NCBI GenBank assembly: GCA_964508755.1
Contig: CAZDUZ010000051.1
Span: forward strand, 1-6,797
DNA length: 6,797 nt
Direction: 5' to 3'
From: CAZDUZ01 sp964508755
GTDB lineage: Bacteria; Patescibacteriota; Dojkabacteria; SC72; JAFGCJ01
Part shown: piece by piece, positions 6,652 to 6,797 of the stretch
How the letters are laid out: each line of letters opens with the position of its first letter
Position numbering within the stretch: position 1 is the first letter of the stretch
The notes under the pieces: generated by a model
What the model saw: only the letters and a program-made list of their open reading frames with translations
Told to the model about the DNA's origin: nothing
The model's database searches: none
Program-made: the position numbers and the translations under genes

Positions 6652-6797
6652 CTAGTAATACCCTTTTCCCGGTATGATATGGCGTACCCCGCCTTTGGGA
6701 TTCTTCACATCTCCTTCATAACGGGGGATCAGGTGAATGTGCACATGAAAAATACTTTGTCCGGCCATTTCTCCGACATTAATCCCGATATTGAAGC
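6652..6797 (-). CDS. HIT family protein, C-terminal 47 residues (5' end outside the window)
   Basis: The visible fragment starts FNIGINVGEMAGQSIFHVHI and ends KGYY before TAG. HVHIHL at fragment residues 17-22 is the histidine-triad motif HxHxHx; in this superfamily the middle histidine (fragment residue 19) is the nucleophile that attacks the alpha-phosphate of nucleotide substrates such as dinucleoside polyphosphates or nucleoside phosphoramidates. The preceding GIN.GE..GQ and following IPRY.GDV.NP.GGVR segments match the common bacterial cytoplasmic HIT hydrolases, and the C-terminus ends where such proteins usually do. The N-terminal part and start lie beyond 6797. GC content (about 46% over the fragment) is higher than in the rest of the window. 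The substrate cannot be told from the fragment. The downstream hairpin probably ends its transcript. Confidence 0.93.
   Translation of the reverse strand, partial: FNIGINVGEMAGQSIFHVHIHLIPRYEGDVKNPKGGVRHIIPGKGYY

Overview
The window is AT-rich (roughly 35% GC in the lines I sampled), and every gene I can support reads on the minus strand. It looks like a low-GC Bacteroidota (Bacteroidetes) genome, with moderate confidence. The left edge carries a near-consensus Bacteroidota promoter (TATCTTTG, i.e. TAnnTTTG, with GTTG 20 bases upstream), and the gene starts lack good Shine-Dalgarno sequences. No taxonomic marker gene is present.

Layout in the direction of transcription (right to left): (1) 6652-6797, the last 47 codons of a HIT-family nucleotide hydrolase, visibly GC-richer (about 46% by hand count). 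(2) 6546-6617, a long imperfect hairpin just past its stop, probably its terminator. (3) 6086-6545, AT-rich DNA with small inverted repeats and at best one tiny hydrophobic ORF. (4) 5657-6085, a 142-residue, highly charged, probably all-helical protein of unknown function. (5) 5443-5656, a spacer with no convincing signal. (6) 82-5442, one very large gene (about 1786 residues). (7) 2-33, a promoter pointing out of the window to the left.

The centrepiece is the large protein. In order it has an unrecognised N-terminal region, a complete Upf1/Dna2-like superfamily 1 helicase split by a helical insertion of more than 600 residues, a Vsr/DUF559-like PD-(D/E)XK endonuclease domain, an unrecognised domain of about 250 residues, and a C-terminal module resembling the C-terminal (FKBP-like) domain of the transcription factors GreA/GreB. 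Helicase plus Vsr-like nuclease is a recurring architecture among proteins implicated in phage or plasmid defence. The Gre-like tail is unusual and suggests, as inference only, docking to RNA polymerase or another transcription-linked target. The 142-residue gene lies upstream in the same direction and could be a partner, but the 214-base spacer leaves this open. I read the segment left of the hairpin as probable accessory DNA next to a more core-like HIT gene.
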